Shown here: positions 25,752-35,054 of the stretch, piece after piece | How positions within the stretch are numbered: the stretch's first letter is position 1 | How the letters are laid out: each line of letters starts with the position of its first letter | Source: Paraburkholderia antibiotica | Lineage (GTDB): Bacteria > Pseudomonadota > Gammaproteobacteria > Burkholderiales > Burkholderiaceae | Length of the DNA: 64,000 nt | Assembly (NCBI RefSeq): GCF_012927125.1 | Contig: NZ_JABBFZ010000009.1 | Location: 176,184-240,183, forward strand | Direction: 5' to 3' | Made by a program: the position numbers and the translations under genes | Notes under the pieces: generated by a model | The model's database searches: none | What the model was told of the DNA's origin: nothing | The model's input: only the letters and a program-made list of their open reading frames with translations

Positions 25752-26693
25752 TCAGTCGTACAGCACCGCCGAGATCTTCGGATCGTTCATATTGGTCTTG
25801 TCATACCAGTAGAAGCCCGTGTCGACCTTCTTCGGCAGCTTCTCGCCATGCAGCGCCTTCACCGCCGAATCGATCACGCACTTGCCGATACCGACCGGGT
25901 TCTGCGTAATCGCACCGGCCATCAGCCCCGACATGATGTTCTCCTTCTGCTCCTTGCCAGAGTCGAAGCCGATCAGCACGAGTTTCTTGCCGGACTCCTT
26001 CACGCCGATCGCCGCGCCTTCCGCAGAACCTTCATTCGCACCGAAGATGCCCTTCAGATTCGGATTCGCCTGGATCATCGCCTTGGCGATTTCCGCCGAC
26101 TTCAGGTGGTCGCCGGCGCCGTATTGAACGGAAACGATCTTGATGTTCGGATGCTTCGACTTGATCTGATTGACGAAACCGTCGCGCCGATCCACGCCGG
26201 TGCGGCTCGTCTGGTCATGCACGATGACGGCGACTTCGCCGGCATTGCCGATCAGCTCGGCCATTTTATCGGCGGCGAGCGCCGCGGCGGCGATATTGTC
26301 CGTTGCGCAGGTGGTGAGCGGAATATCGCTGTCGACGCCGGAGTCGAATGCGATCACGGGGATCTTGTCGTTCTGCGCGCGCTTGAGTAGCGGAATCGCG
26401 GCTTTGCTATCGAGTGCGGCAATACCGAGCGCTTGCGGTTTCTTCGCAAGCGCGGCCGACAACATGTCGATCTGCTTGTCGACCATTGCTTCCGTTTCCG
26501 GTCCCTCGAACGTGATCCTGACGTTATTCGTTTTCGCCGATTGCTCGGCGCCCGATTTGACGGCCTGCCAGAACTGATGCTGGAAGCCCTTCGAAATGAG
26601 CGGAATATACGGCTGGTCCGCATACGCGAGACCGCTCGCGCCGACCAGCGCGCCGACACCGACCACGATACCGATTAGTCTTCTCTTCAACAT
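25752..26693 (-). CDS. Sugar ABC transporter substrate-binding protein, RbsB type
   Basis: The 313-residue periplasmic binding protein has a signal peptide cut after AYA (residue 25) and a ribose/xylose-type two-lobe fold (PLISKGFQHQFWQAV, then GIAALDSKAAIPLLKRA, ending in DPKISAVLYD). A very strong AGGAGGAGG site lies before the ATG. It is third in an ATPase-permease-binding protein unit. L-fuconate dehydratase nearby suggests that the ligand is L-fucose or a related deoxysugar, which is an inference. Confidence 0.92.
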   Translation of the reverse strand: MLKRRLIGIVVGVGALVGASGLAYADQPYIPLISKGFQHQFWQAVKSGAEQSAKTNNVRITFEGPETEAMVDKQIDMLSAALAKKPQALGIAALDSKAAIPLLKRAQNDKIPVIAFDSGVDSDIPLTTCATDNIAAAALAADKMAELIGNAGEVAVIVHDQTSRTGVDRRDGFVNQIKSKHPNIKIVSVQYGAGDHLKSAEIAKAMIQANPNLKGIFGANEGSAEGAAIGVKESGKKLVLIGFDSGKEQKENIMSGLMAGAITQNPVGIGKCVIDSAVKALHGEKLPKKVDTGFYWYDKTNMNDPKISAVLYD

Positions 26694-26777
26694 GGGGCCT
26701 CCTCCTACGGGTGGGCTATCAAGCCATTGAGGGAGCCTCCACGTGCTCCCCTCTCTCTTGCACTTCGGTGTGCCGCG

Positions 26778-27809
26778 TCAGCTTCTCCGGCTGCGCCGCA
26801 GAATGTCCGCATAGACGGCCAGAATGATGATCAGACCGGTCACGACGATCTGCCACTCCTGCGCAACCGACATGATGCGCAGTCCATTGGTCAGCACGCT
26901 CATGATGAAAGCGCCGATGATGGTGCCGAGAATCGTGCCCGAGCCGCCGCTCAGCGACGTGCCGCCGATCACGACCGCGGCAATCGCGTCGAGCTCGTAG
27001 CCCTGACCGAGCGCAGGCTGCGCGGAATTCAGACGCGACGCGATCAACAGACCAGCGATGCCGCAAATCGCACCGCCCACGCCGTAAATCGCGATCTTCC
27101 AGCGATCGACGTTGACGCCCGAAAGCCGCACCGCTTCTTCATTGCTACCAAGCGCGAACGTATAGCGACCGAGCGCAGTGCGATTCAGCGTAATGGAACT
27201 GACGATCGCGAGAAAGAACAGGATCAGCACTGCATTCGGAATCGGCACGCTCGGCAGGAAATAGCCGATCAGCGAATCCTGCGAAATACGGTAGAAGTTC
27301 TCGGTGTCGGTGAAATAGATCGGCTTATCCGACGAAACCACCAGCGAGAGGCCTTTTAGCAGCATCATCATGCCGAGCGTCGCGATGAACGGTGGGATCT
27401 TCATCTTCGCGGTCAGCGTGCCCGATACGGTGCCACATACCGCGCCCGTCGCGATCGCGGCAAGCACGCCGAGCCACATCGGCAAATGCCAATAGGTGAG
27501 AAATACACCGCAAATCACGGCCGTAAAGGTCATCAATGTGCCGACCGACAGATCGATGCCGCCGGTAATGATGACGAACGTCGCGGCAATGGCCAGCACG
27601 CCGTTCACCGCGGTTGCCTGCAGAATGCCGAGGATGTTGTCCATCTGCATGAACGCGGGCGACGCGAAGCTGAAAAACACCAGCAGCAGAATCAGGCTCG
27701 CGAACGCGAGCATTTTTTGCAGCGCGGTAGGCGCGAAGATGCGGGCTCTCAGTCCGGAAGTTCGCCGTTCGTTATCGAGCGCCGCCGTATCCGATGATTG
27801 CAATGTCAT
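26778..27809 (-). CDS. Sugar ABC transporter permease, RbsC type
   Basis: The 343-residue inner-membrane protein has eight to ten predicted helices and belongs to the RbsC branch of sugar importers (FVIITGGIDLSVGTLM is the typical early motif). It sits between the binding-protein and ATPase genes. It forms the channel together with the ATPase encoded just upstream in the operon. Confidence 0.93.
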   Translation of the reverse strand: MTLQSSDTAALDNERRTSGLRARIFAPTALQKMLAFASLILLLVFFSFASPAFMQMDNILGILQATAVNGVLAIAATFVIITGGIDLSVGTLMTFTAVICGVFLTYWHLPMWLGVLAAIATGAVCGTVSGTLTAKMKIPPFIATLGMMMLLKGLSLVVSSDKPIYFTDTENFYRISQDSLIGYFLPSVPIPNAVLILFFLAIVSSITLNRTALGRYTFALGSNEEAVRLSGVNVDRWKIAIYGVGGAICGIAGLLIASRLNSAQPALGQGYELDAIAAVVIGGTSLSGGSGTILGTIIGAFIMSVLTNGLRIMSVAQEWQIVVTGLIIILAVYADILRRSRRS

Positions 27810-27822
27810 GTCGTGAACCTCG

Positions 27823-29340
27823 TCAGGCTTGTGCCGTTTTCAGGGTTTCGCGCTGCGTCGCGAGATGCATGATGCGCTCCTGCGTCGCCTCACCGGCGGA
27901 CAGCTCGCCGGTAATGCGGCCTTCGCACATCACGACGATTCGATCGCTCATGCGCAGAATTTCAGGCAGCTCCGACGAGATCATCACGATCGCCTTGCCT
28001 TGCGCCGCCAGCGCACGCAGCAACTTGTAGATTTCGCTTTTCGCGCCGACGTCGATGCCGCGGGTCGGTTCGTCGAAGAACAACACGTCGCAATCGCGCT
28101 CCAGCCATTTCGCGATCACGATCTTCTGCTGATTGCCACCCGACAATAGCCGCACCGTTTGCGTCGCGGACGGCGTGCGAATGGCGAGTAGCTTGATAAA
28201 GTGCTGCGCTCTTTTACGGATCTGACCGCGGCGCAAGAACATATTGAACGACAGGAACTTGCCGAGATCGGACATTACGATGTTCGATTCGACGTCCATG
28301 CCGGTGGCAAGACCAAAGCGTTTGCGATCTTCGGACAGATAGCCGATGCCGCGCTTTACCGCATCGCTCGGCTTTTTAATCGACGCCTTCGCGCCCTTCA
28401 CGAAGATCTCGCCGGATTCGACCGGATCGGCACCGAACACCGCGCGCGCGACCTCGGTACGGCCGGCGCCCATCAAGCCGGCAAAGCCGAGTATTTCGCC
28501 CTGACGCAATTCGAAACTGACATTGCGAACCAGCGGACCCGCGACGAGATTCTTCACCTCGAGCGCAAGCGCGCCCTTCACCGGTGCATTCTGCCCCGGC
28601 GTCATGTCGGTCAGCGTGCGCCCCACCATCATGCCGATGATCGTTTCGACACTCGTGCCCTCGGTGGGAACAGTCGCCACGTATTCACCGTCGCGCATCA
28701 CGGTGACGCGATCGGTGATCTGCTTGAGCTCATCCATCTTGTGCGAGATATAGACAACGCCGACGCCGCGTTCTTTCAATTGACGGATGATGCGAAAAAG
28801 CTCGGCAATTTCGGCATCGTTGAGCGCGGAAGTAGGCTCGTCCATTATCAGCACGCGCGAATCGAACGACAACGCCTTCGCGATCTCGACCATCTGCTGG
28901 CTCGCCACCGTCAGCGCGCCGACCATCGTGCGTGGATCGAGATTCACATGCATGCGGCCGAGAATCTCCCGAGCTTGCGCATTGAGCCGGTCTTCGTCGA
29001 GAAGCAGGCCGAAGTGCTTGCGCGGCTCGCGGCCGATAAAGATGTTCTGCGCGACGCTCAGATGATTCATCAGTTGCAACTCCTGATGAATGATGCCGAT
29101 GCCGACTGCCTGCGCATCGCGCGGCCCCTGAAACTCGACTGGCTTGCCGTCGTAGAGAATTTCGCCCGAATCGCGGGTATAGACGCCGGCGAGGATCTTC
29201 ATCAGCGTCGATTTCCCCGCGCCGTTCTCGCCCATCAGCGCATGGACCTCGCCGGCCATGAGTTCGAAGTGGACGTCATGAAGCGCTCTGACGCCCGGAA
29301 AGCTCTTGCAAAGCCTGTTGACGGAAATGAGTGGGTTCAT
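27823..29340 (-). CDS. Sugar ABC transporter ATP-binding protein, RbsA type
   Basis: The 505-residue protein carries two fused ATPase domains. The first has Walker A GENGAGKSTLM and Walker B VLIMDEPTSALN; its signature reads LTVASQQMVEIAKAL. The second has LSGGNQQKIVIAKWL and VLFFDEPTRGIDVG, with a degenerate Walker A (GLMGAGRTEVA). This layout is normal for RbsA, where one site hydrolyses ATP poorly. It is the first gene of the importer operon, directly downstream of the GntR gene. Confidence 0.94.
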   Translation of the reverse strand: MNPLISVNRLCKSFPGVRALHDVHFELMAGEVHALMGENGAGKSTLMKILAGVYTRDSGEILYDGKPVEFQGPRDAQAVGIGIIHQELQLMNHLSVAQNIFIGREPRKHFGLLLDEDRLNAQAREILGRMHVNLDPRTMVGALTVASQQMVEIAKALSFDSRVLIMDEPTSALNDAEIAELFRIIRQLKERGVGVVYISHKMDELKQITDRVTVMRDGEYVATVPTEGTSVETIIGMMVGRTLTDMTPGQNAPVKGALALEVKNLVAGPLVRNVSFELRQGEILGFAGLMGAGRTEVARAVFGADPVESGEIFVKGAKASIKKPSDAVKRGIGYLSEDRKRFGLATGMDVESNIVMSDLGKFLSFNMFLRRGQIRKRAQHFIKLLAIRTPSATQTVRLLSGGNQQKIVIAKWLERDCDVLFFDEPTRGIDVGAKSEIYKLLRALAAQGKAIVMISSELPEILRMSDRIVVMCEGRITGELSAGEATQERIMHLATQRETLKTAQA

Positions 29341-29431
29341 GTGCGGATGTGCCGACGGCTGCCTATATCACTAGCGCTTTTTACTGTGACCTGCAAACGG
29401 CTTTCAATGTGGCTTCCAATGTCGCGTCCAT

Positions 29432-30160
29432 TCAGGACTCGAACAGATCCGGCCTTGCTCGCGCGGACCGGTGCAATTCGGCCACCACCTGGTCGAGATG
29501 ATCGTGCATCGCTTTCGCGGCCGCATCGCCGTCGCCGGCGGATAACGCCTTAAAAATGCGCTCGTGCTCTTCAAGCGTGTGCACGAGTCGTTCGGGACTG
29601 GCGAGCAATTGCCTCGCGCGGTCCAGCGCATTGCGCGACACCGCGACGATTTCCTTCACACGCGGCAGCTTCACCGCGTCGAGCAGAATTTCATGAAAGG
29701 CCAGATCGAGTACGTGAAACGCGATACGGTCACCGCCTCCGGCCAGGCCGCGCTGCTTGTCCATATTGCTGGCCAATGCATCGAGCGTCGCCCGATCGTG
29801 CATCCGCGCCACACCACGCACCGTTTCGACTTCCAGCGCGCTGCGGATAAACAGGTGCTGACGGATATCGTCGAGCGCGATGGGTTTGACACGCGTGCCG
29901 CGCTGCGGCAAAACCTCGACGAGACCGGCATGCGCAAGCCTCGCGAGCGCCGACGAAACGGGAAAGCGCGACACGCCCATCCGTTCGCACACGGCCAGCT
30001 TGTCGATCATCATGCCAGGCTCCAACGCCAGCGTCACAATCGCTTCGCGCAACGCCGCCTCGACCGCGTCGGTCAAACTACCGCGCTCGCCGCCCCTGAT
30101 CTTTTGCAGTGCGACATAAGGGTCGACAGCGGCATTCTCCAGTTCGGCTGAGGAATTCAC
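29432..30160 (-). CDS. GntR/FadR family transcriptional regulator
   Basis: The 242-residue protein (from GTG 30160) has a winged helix-turn-helix of the GntR type (residues about 20-85: LTDAVEAALREAI then MGVSRFPVSSALARLA) and a helical FadR-type ligand domain with conserved His residues (FHVLDLAFHEILL). Longer frames start at 30193 and 30220, but 30193 lies inside a palindrome, so the operator would be in the coding region; the GTG is preferred on that ground. It probably senses a sugar acid and controls both the importer and the L-fuconate dehydratase gene. Confidence 0.82.
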   Translation of the reverse strand: MNSSAELENAAVDPYVALQKIRGGERGSLTDAVEAALREAIVTLALEPGMMIDKLAVCERMGVSRFPVSSALARLAHAGLVEVLPQRGTRVKPIALDDIRQHLFIRSALEVETVRGVARMHDRATLDALASNMDKQRGLAGGGDRIAFHVLDLAFHEILLDAVKLPRVKEIVAVSRNALDRARQLLASPERLVHTLEEHERIFKALSAGDGDAAAKAMHDHLDQVVAELHRSARARPDLFES

Positions 30161-30182
30161 GGAGGCCTTGATTTCGAAACAA

Positions 30183-30194
30183 CATGCTAGCATG
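30183..30194. promoter_or_regulatory. Putative GntR operator
   Basis: catgctagcatg is a perfect 12-base palindrome between the divergent regulator and L-fuconate dehydratase genes, followed by a tail repeating the same word (ctag). A second dyad, gttgtcaac, lies at about 30213-30221. The position suits regulation of both directions by the FadR-like protein. Confidence 0.55.
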
Positions 30195-30360
30195 CTAGAA
30201 AGCGAATCACGTGTTGTCAACGCGTACCCGGGTCTGGTATTCCCTGGCTTACCGGTACGCGTCGAAGAGAAAAGGCGCGCGCCGACGCGTGCGTGAAGTC
30301 AGTCCGCCTGCGCCCGCAGGCGCAAACCGCTAGCCATACATAGCCCCGGAGGGTGCTCAG

Positions 30361-31656
30361 ATGACTACGATCACAAGGCTGTCCGTTCGCGACATCAGGT
30401 TTCCCACTTCACGCTCACTGGATGGCTCCGACGCGATGAATGCCGCGCCGGACTACTCCGCCACTTACGTCACGCTCGAAACCGATACGCCGGATCTCAC
30501 CGGACACGGACTGACCTTCACGATCGGACGCGGCAACGAAATCTGCGTGACGGCGGTCAATGCGTTGGCGCCGCTCATCGTCGGCAAAAAGCTCGAAGAT
30601 ATCGCCACGAACATGGGCGCTTTCTGGCGCGCATTTACTTCGGATAGCCAACTACGCTGGATCGGCCCGGACAAAGGCGCGATTCATCTGGCCACCGCGG
30701 CGGTGGTCAACGCGGTCTGGGACCTGTGGGCAAAATCCGTCGGCAAACCGGTGTGGAAGCTGCTGGTCGACATGAGTCCGGAAGAACTCGTGCGTTGCCT
30801 CGATTTCCGCTATGTGACGGATGCAATCACGCCGCACGAAGCACTCGCGTTGCTGCATCGCCATGCTGCAACCAAAGGCGAACGCGAAAGGGAAATGCTC
30901 GCGCACGGCTATCCGGCCTATACGACGTCCGCCGGCTGGCTCGGTTACGACGACGACAAGATTCGTCGCCTCGCGCGCGAAGGCGTCGCGCAGGGGTGGA
31001 CGCATTTCAAGCAGAAAGTCGGCGGCAATCTCGACGAAGACGTGCGCCGTGCGCGTATTCTGCGCGAAGAGATCGGCGAGAACCTGAAACTGATGATGGA
31101 CGCGAATCAGGTATGGGATGTCGATGAAGCGATTTCGAACATGCGTCGCCTCGCGGAGTTCGACCCGTGGTGGATCGAAGAGCCCACCAGCCCCGACGAC
31201 ATTCTCGGCCACGCGGCGATCCGCAAGCGGCTCGGCTCGATCGGCGTCGCCACGGGAGAACATTGCCAGAATCGCGTGATGTTCAAGCAGTTGCTGCAGG
31301 CCGAAGCGATCGACTTCTGTCAGATCGATAGCTGTCGGCTCGGCGGACTCAACGAAGTGATCGTCGTGTTGCTGATGGCGGCGAAGTTCGGCGTGCCGGT
31401 CTGTCCGCATGCCGGTGGAGTCGGATTGTGCGAGTACGTACAGCACATTTCGCTGTTCGACTATATCTGCGTGTCGGCGTCGCTGGAGAATCGCGTACTC
31501 GAATACGTCGATCATCTGCACGAGCATTTTGTCGATCCGGTCGTGATTCGCAATGGGCATTACATGCCGCCGCAACGCGCCGGGTACAGCATCGAAATGC
31601 TGGCAGAATCGCTGGACAAGTATTGGTTTCCGGAGGGCGAAGCGTGGCAATCCTGA
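30361..31656 (+). CDS. L-fuconate dehydratase
   Basis: The 431-residue enolase-superfamily enzyme has the mandelate racemase subgroup motifs expected for L-fuconate dehydratase: the KxK base pair in FKQKVGG, metal ligands in MMDANQVWD and WWIEEPTSPDD and in the TGEHCQNRV region, and the acid His in CPHAGGVGLCEYVQH. It removes water from L-fuconate to give 2-keto-3-deoxy-L-fuconate in L-fucose catabolism. A GGAGGG site precedes the ATG at 30361. It faces the GntR gene and the RbsABC-type importer. The sugar dehydrogenase, lactonase and aldolase of this pathway are not in the window. Confidence 0.9.
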   Translation: MTTITRLSVRDIRFPTSRSLDGSDAMNAAPDYSATYVTLETDTPDLTGHGLTFTIGRGNEICVTAVNALAPLIVGKKLEDIATNMGAFWRAFTSDSQLRWIGPDKGAIHLATAAVVNAVWDLWAKSVGKPVWKLLVDMSPEELVRCLDFRYVTDAITPHEALALLHRHAATKGEREREMLAHGYPAYTTSAGWLGYDDDKIRRLAREGVAQGWTHFKQKVGGNLDEDVRRARILREEIGENLKLMMDANQVWDVDEAISNMRRLAEFDPWWIEEPTSPDDILGHAAIRKRLGSIGVATGEHCQNRVMFKQLLQAEAIDFCQIDSCRLGGLNEVIVVLLMAAKFGVPVCPHAGGVGLCEYVQHISLFDYICVSASLENRVLEYVDHLHEHFVDPVVIRNGHYMPPQRAGYSIEMLAESLDKYWFPEGEAWQS

Positions 31657-31682
31657 ACGCGGCCTGAACTCGACCTCATACC

Positions 31683-32891
31683 ATGGGAGCGGCCATGCCT
31701 TATCCGTTGTCGCCGTCCGCTGTCGACGCATTGCGCGACGGCACACCGGGTGCTCGCAGTACCACGCACTTCAATCATGCCGGTTCGTCGCTGCCGTCTG
31801 CCGCCACGCTCGCGGCGATTCACGCGCATCTGTTGCGCGAGGCGTCGCTGGGACCGATGGAGGCCGGCGCGACCAGCGTCGAACAAACCGAACGGGCACG
31901 TACGCTCGCCGCGAAACTATTCAACGCCCAGTCTGACGAAATCGCACTGACGACCGGCAATTCGCCGGGCTGGGGCGCGGCGTTCGCGGCGCTGGAGCCG
32001 TGGCGCGCGGGACAGCGCATCCTCGTGGCGCGGCACGAATGGGGCGGCAATCTTGCGACGATGCGTCATATCGCGCAACGCGCTGGCGCGACCATCGAAG
32101 CGATTCCGTCCGACGCCACCGGCAGGGTCGATCCTGATGCACTCGAAGCGATGCTCGACGAGCGCGTGCGCCTGATTGCGCTTACGTGGCTGCCAGCCAA
32201 TGGCGGACTGATCAATCCCGCCGCGGCGATCGGCCAGATCGCGCGCCGCCACCGCATCCCGTACTTCATCGACGCCGCGCAGGCCGTCGGGCAACTTCCG
32301 GTCGACGTCGCCGAACTCGGCTGCGACGTGCTAGCCGGCGCGGGTCGCAAGGCACTGCGCGGGCCGAGGGGCACGGGCTTGCTGTACGTGAGACGCGACT
32401 TTCTCCCGCAACTGATGCCGGCGTTCGTCGACACGTATTCCGCTCCGCTCGATGCCAAAGGCGAACCTGTGCTGCGTGACGACGCCGCGCGTTTCGAATC
32501 GTCGGAGGCGTCGATGGCGCTGCGGTGCGGATTGGCCAATGCGCTACACGAGGCGCTTGAAATCGATATCGACAACATTCGCGCGCGAATCGACCAGATC
32601 GCTTGCAATTTGCGCGCGCAACTGGCCGAGCTTCCGGGTGTGTCCGTGCTCGATCAAGGCACTGAGCGCTCCGGCCTGGTGTCGTTCAACGTCGCCGGAC
32701 TGGACGCGCTTTCCGTGCGACGCACGCTGGCAGCGCAAGGTATTACGATCGGCAGCAATGGCGTCCCCTACACGCCATTCGATATGACGAGCAGAGGGCT
32801 CACGCAAATCGCGCGAGCGTCGGTGAGCTATCTGACTACCGACGCGGAGATCGATAAACTATTGGCCGCGATCCGAACATTGGCATATTGA
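31683..32891 (+). CDS. Class V aminotransferase-fold PLP enzyme, C-S lyase or desulfurase-like
   Basis: The 402-residue PLP enzyme has the class V fold of cysteine desulfurases and EgtE-type C-S lyases. The PLP-binding lysine is in AGAGRKALRGPRGTGLLYV, and the Asp-x-Ala-Gln motif is IDAAQAVGQLP. An alternative start at 31695 (MPYPLSPSAVD) removes four residues and is plausible. It follows L-fuconate dehydratase by 26 bases and is followed by D-cysteine desulfhydrase, so a cysteine- or thiol-linked reaction is likely. The exact substrate is unknown. Confidence 0.85.
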   Translation: MGAAMPYPLSPSAVDALRDGTPGARSTTHFNHAGSSLPSAATLAAIHAHLLREASLGPMEAGATSVEQTERARTLAAKLFNAQSDEIALTTGNSPGWGAAFAALEPWRAGQRILVARHEWGGNLATMRHIAQRAGATIEAIPSDATGRVDPDALEAMLDERVRLIALTWLPANGGLINPAAAIGQIARRHRIPYFIDAAQAVGQLPVDVAELGCDVLAGAGRKALRGPRGTGLLYVRRDFLPQLMPAFVDTYSAPLDAKGEPVLRDDAARFESSEASMALRCGLANALHEALEIDIDNIRARIDQIACNLRAQLAELPGVSVLDQGTERSGLVSFNVAGLDALSVRRTLAAQGITIGSNGVPYTPFDMTSRGLTQIARASVSYLTTDAEIDKLLAAIRTLAY

Positions 32892-32936
32892 GTACTTCAT
32901 ATCGGCGCCCTCTACCTTCATCGTCCGCACACGCTC

Positions 32937-33956
32937 ATGAACGTCGCTCCCCACCCCCATCTCGATCTTTCGAAGTTCCCACGCCACGCCCTTCTCGAAG
33001 GCCCGACGCCGATTCAGCACCTGCCGCGTCTGAGCGCACGATTGGCCGGCGCGGACATCTACGTCAAACGGGAAGATCTGACCGGACTCGGCGGCGGCGG
33101 CAACAAATTGCGCAAGCTCGAATTCCTGATCGGCGAAGCACTCGCGCGCGGCGCGGACACCATCATCACGGTCGGCGCCCGGCAATCGAATCACGCGCGG
33201 CTCACCGCCGCCGCAGCGGCCCGTGTCGGACTCCAATGCGAACTGGTGCTGACGCGCACCGTGCCGCGCTCCGATCACGACTATATGGAAAACGGCAATG
33301 TACTGCTCGATGCGCTATTCGGCGCACGCGTGCACGATCTGCCGGGTTCCGCTAACGCGCTGCAATTCGCCGAAGAACGGGCGAACGAATTGCGCGCGCA
33401 GGGTCGCAATGTGTATGTGTGTCCGCTCGGCGGTTCGAGTCCGGTTGGGTGCCTCGGTTACGCGGACTGTGCGGCGGAAATCGTCGCGCAATCGCATGCG
33501 TTGGCTCTTTCTTTCGATCGCATCGTGGTGCCGAACGGCAGCGGCGGTATGCATGCGGGACTGGTCGCGGGTTTTGTCGCGCTGGGTCTCGACGCGGAGC
33601 GCGTCGCCGCCTTCACCGTGTACGGCAATCGCGCTCACGCGCACGCCACCACGCTCGACAAAGCGAACCAGACGCTCCAGCTGATCAATCCCGCGCTTCG
33701 CGTGCAGGAAGACGCGATCTCAATCGACGAAGCGCAGCTTGGACCCGGCTATGGAATCCCGACCGACACCATGCGCTCGGCAGTGCGTCTGATGGCATCG
33801 ACGGAAGGCCTGCTGCTCGATCCGGTGTACAGCGGCAAGGCGTTTGCAGGTCTCGTGGAAAACGTGACTGCCGGAAAATATGCCGCCGGACAGAAGATTC
33901 TCTTTGTCATGAGCGGCGGACTTCCTGGACTCTTTGCCTATCGCAACGAGTTCTGA
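32937..33956 (+). CDS. dcyD: D-cysteine desulfhydrase family PLP enzyme
   Basis: The 339-residue protein belongs to the tryptophan-synthase-beta fold group that includes D-cysteine desulfhydrase and ACC deaminase. The PLP lysine is in GGGGNKLRKLEFL, followed by GARQSNHARLTAAAAA and the glycine loop SSPVGCLGYADC. Family members release sulfide, ammonia and pyruvate from D-cysteine. It is 45 bases after the class V enzyme, probably in the same operon as L-fuconate dehydratase. Residues that separate desulfhydrase from ACC deaminase were not verified. No signal peptide. Confidence 0.85.
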   Translation: MNVAPHPHLDLSKFPRHALLEGPTPIQHLPRLSARLAGADIYVKREDLTGLGGGGNKLRKLEFLIGEALARGADTIITVGARQSNHARLTAAAAARVGLQCELVLTRTVPRSDHDYMENGNVLLDALFGARVHDLPGSANALQFAEERANELRAQGRNVYVCPLGGSSPVGCLGYADCAAEIVAQSHALALSFDRIVVPNGSGGMHAGLVAGFVALGLDAERVAAFTVYGNRAHAHATTLDKANQTLQLINPALRVQEDAISIDEAQLGPGYGIPTDTMRSAVRLMASTEGLLLDPVYSGKAFAGLVENVTAGKYAAGQKILFVMSGGLPGLFAYRNEF

Positions 33957-33990
33957 ATGCTCTGAATCCTGGCGCCGGCATTGCGGAGCT

Positions 33991-34344
33991 TCACGCGGCT
34001 CGTGCGCGCGAAACAGATTGCCGAGTCGCGGCGCGAACGAAATGATGCTCGATCCTCGTGCGCAATACGCCGTCGAGCGCGGCGAGTTGTTCGCGTAGGC
34101 AAATCGCCTGCTCCTCGGTCATTTCGCCGAGAACGATTTTCTGTTCGAGCACGTCGCCGTGACGGGTGACGAGCCAGCGGTCCACGACGACGGCTTCGCG
34201 TTCGAGTACGGTCGCCGCGGACGAAACGATCCCGAGATTGACGCCCGATACGAGATGCACCGTGTGCGTCAGCGTGAAACCAGGAAGGAAGTTCGACCAG
34301 TCTTGACAGACGGAGGGGGAGAAAGCAGAGGCAGCTTCGCGCAT
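33991..34344 (-). CDS. ACT-like small protein, unknown
   Basis: The 117-residue protein resembles small regulatory alpha-beta proteins with ACT-like layout: LTHTVHLVSGVNLGIVSSA, then VDRWLVTRHGDVLEQ and a C-terminal helix. No catalytic residues are evident. It has a GGAG site seven bases before the ATG and is transcribed from a strong promoter at 34522-34549 through a structured leader. Its convergent neighbour is D-cysteine desulfhydrase. The annotation is tentative; a metabolite-binding regulator is the best guess. Confidence 0.55.
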   Translation of the reverse strand: MREAASAFSPSVCQDWSNFLPGFTLTHTVHLVSGVNLGIVSSAATVLEREAVVVDRWLVTRHGDVLEQKIVLGEMTEEQAICLREQLAALDGVLRTRIEHHFVRAATRQSVSRARAA

Positions 34345-34360
34345 AGTGGGCTCCGGATCA

Positions 34361-34520
34361 GTGTTTATCGAACCGGTGCCGGCGAGGCCGCTCCCGTTTC
34401 GTTGCCGACAATCGGCCGCATCGCCTTAAGGCTTCCACCTTGCCCGGGAGGGCAGGTTGGCGTCGGATAATCCGACTCTGGATGCATGACTTCGTAAATT
34501 CGATATCTCGAACTTGGCTC
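34361..34520 (-). promoter_or_regulatory. Structured 5' leader upstream of the ACT-like gene
   Basis: On the minus strand the sequence between the promoter and the gene folds into consecutive short hairpins: gtcgga-tta-tccgac, then tgccc-tccc-gggca, then the palindrome gccttaaggc, and a GC-rich 3' part. It also contains a 40-codon frame (34365-34487, beginning MHPESDYPTPTCPP) that may be a leader peptide. No known riboswitch class was recognised. It may be an attenuator or uncharacterised RNA element. Confidence 0.45.
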
Positions 34521-34521
34521 C

Positions 34522-34549
34522 ATTATACCGAAACCGACGCACCGGGCAA
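34522..34549 (-). promoter_or_regulatory. Sigma-70 promoter for the leader and ACT-like gene
   Basis: On the minus strand, TTGCCC and a perfect TATAAT are separated by 16 bases. Transcription should begin near 34515 and run into the leader described at 34361-34520. Confidence 0.7.
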
Positions 34550-34860
34550 GCGGTTGCTTGAAAGCGGGTCGTAAGCCGTTGTCGGTGACGGCCTGGAGCG
34601 CGCTGCGAATCCGACCTGTTGGCGGATGCAGAATGACTGGCTGGCTGGGCATGCCACGCCGGACATGCAAACGGAACAGACAGAGAGGGCGTGTCGAGCA
34701 TCACCCGCCGGAACGAGCCGTGGATGACAGACGGGTACTTTGCGGAAAATCTTGAAGATGCGGAATGTGGATATCCGCGAGAGGGAACGCAATGAACCTG
34801 GCGGATGGCGTCCGCCTATCGTTCAGGTCTTTCGAGGGGAGGTGTACTTCCAGAACATCC

Positions 34861-34945
34861 TGGTGCCGACGGCGAGACTCGAACTCGCACAGCTTTCGCC
34901 ACTACCCCCTCAAGATAGCGTGTCTACCAATTTCACCACGTCGGC
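34861..34945 (-). tRNA. tRNA-Leu (anticodon GAG)
   Basis: The minus strand folds as a class II tRNA. The acceptor arms GCCGACG and CGTCGGC pair, there is an encoded CCA end, the D-arm has GTGGTGAAATTGG, and the anticodon loop is TTGAGGG (GAG). A long variable arm (typical of Leu) precedes the T-arm GTTCGAGTC. The length is 85 bases including CCA. It reads CUU and CUC codons. A broken relative lies just upstream at 35055-35096. Confidence 0.9.
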
Positions 34946-35054
34946 ACTGCACTTCGATGCAATTCGATTTGCGACCCGCGCTTCATTTAAAGCCTGCGGA
35001 TCAAGCTCCGCCGCCCACGAAAATTGGCTTTTGATACGCACCGGAGGTCAATGC

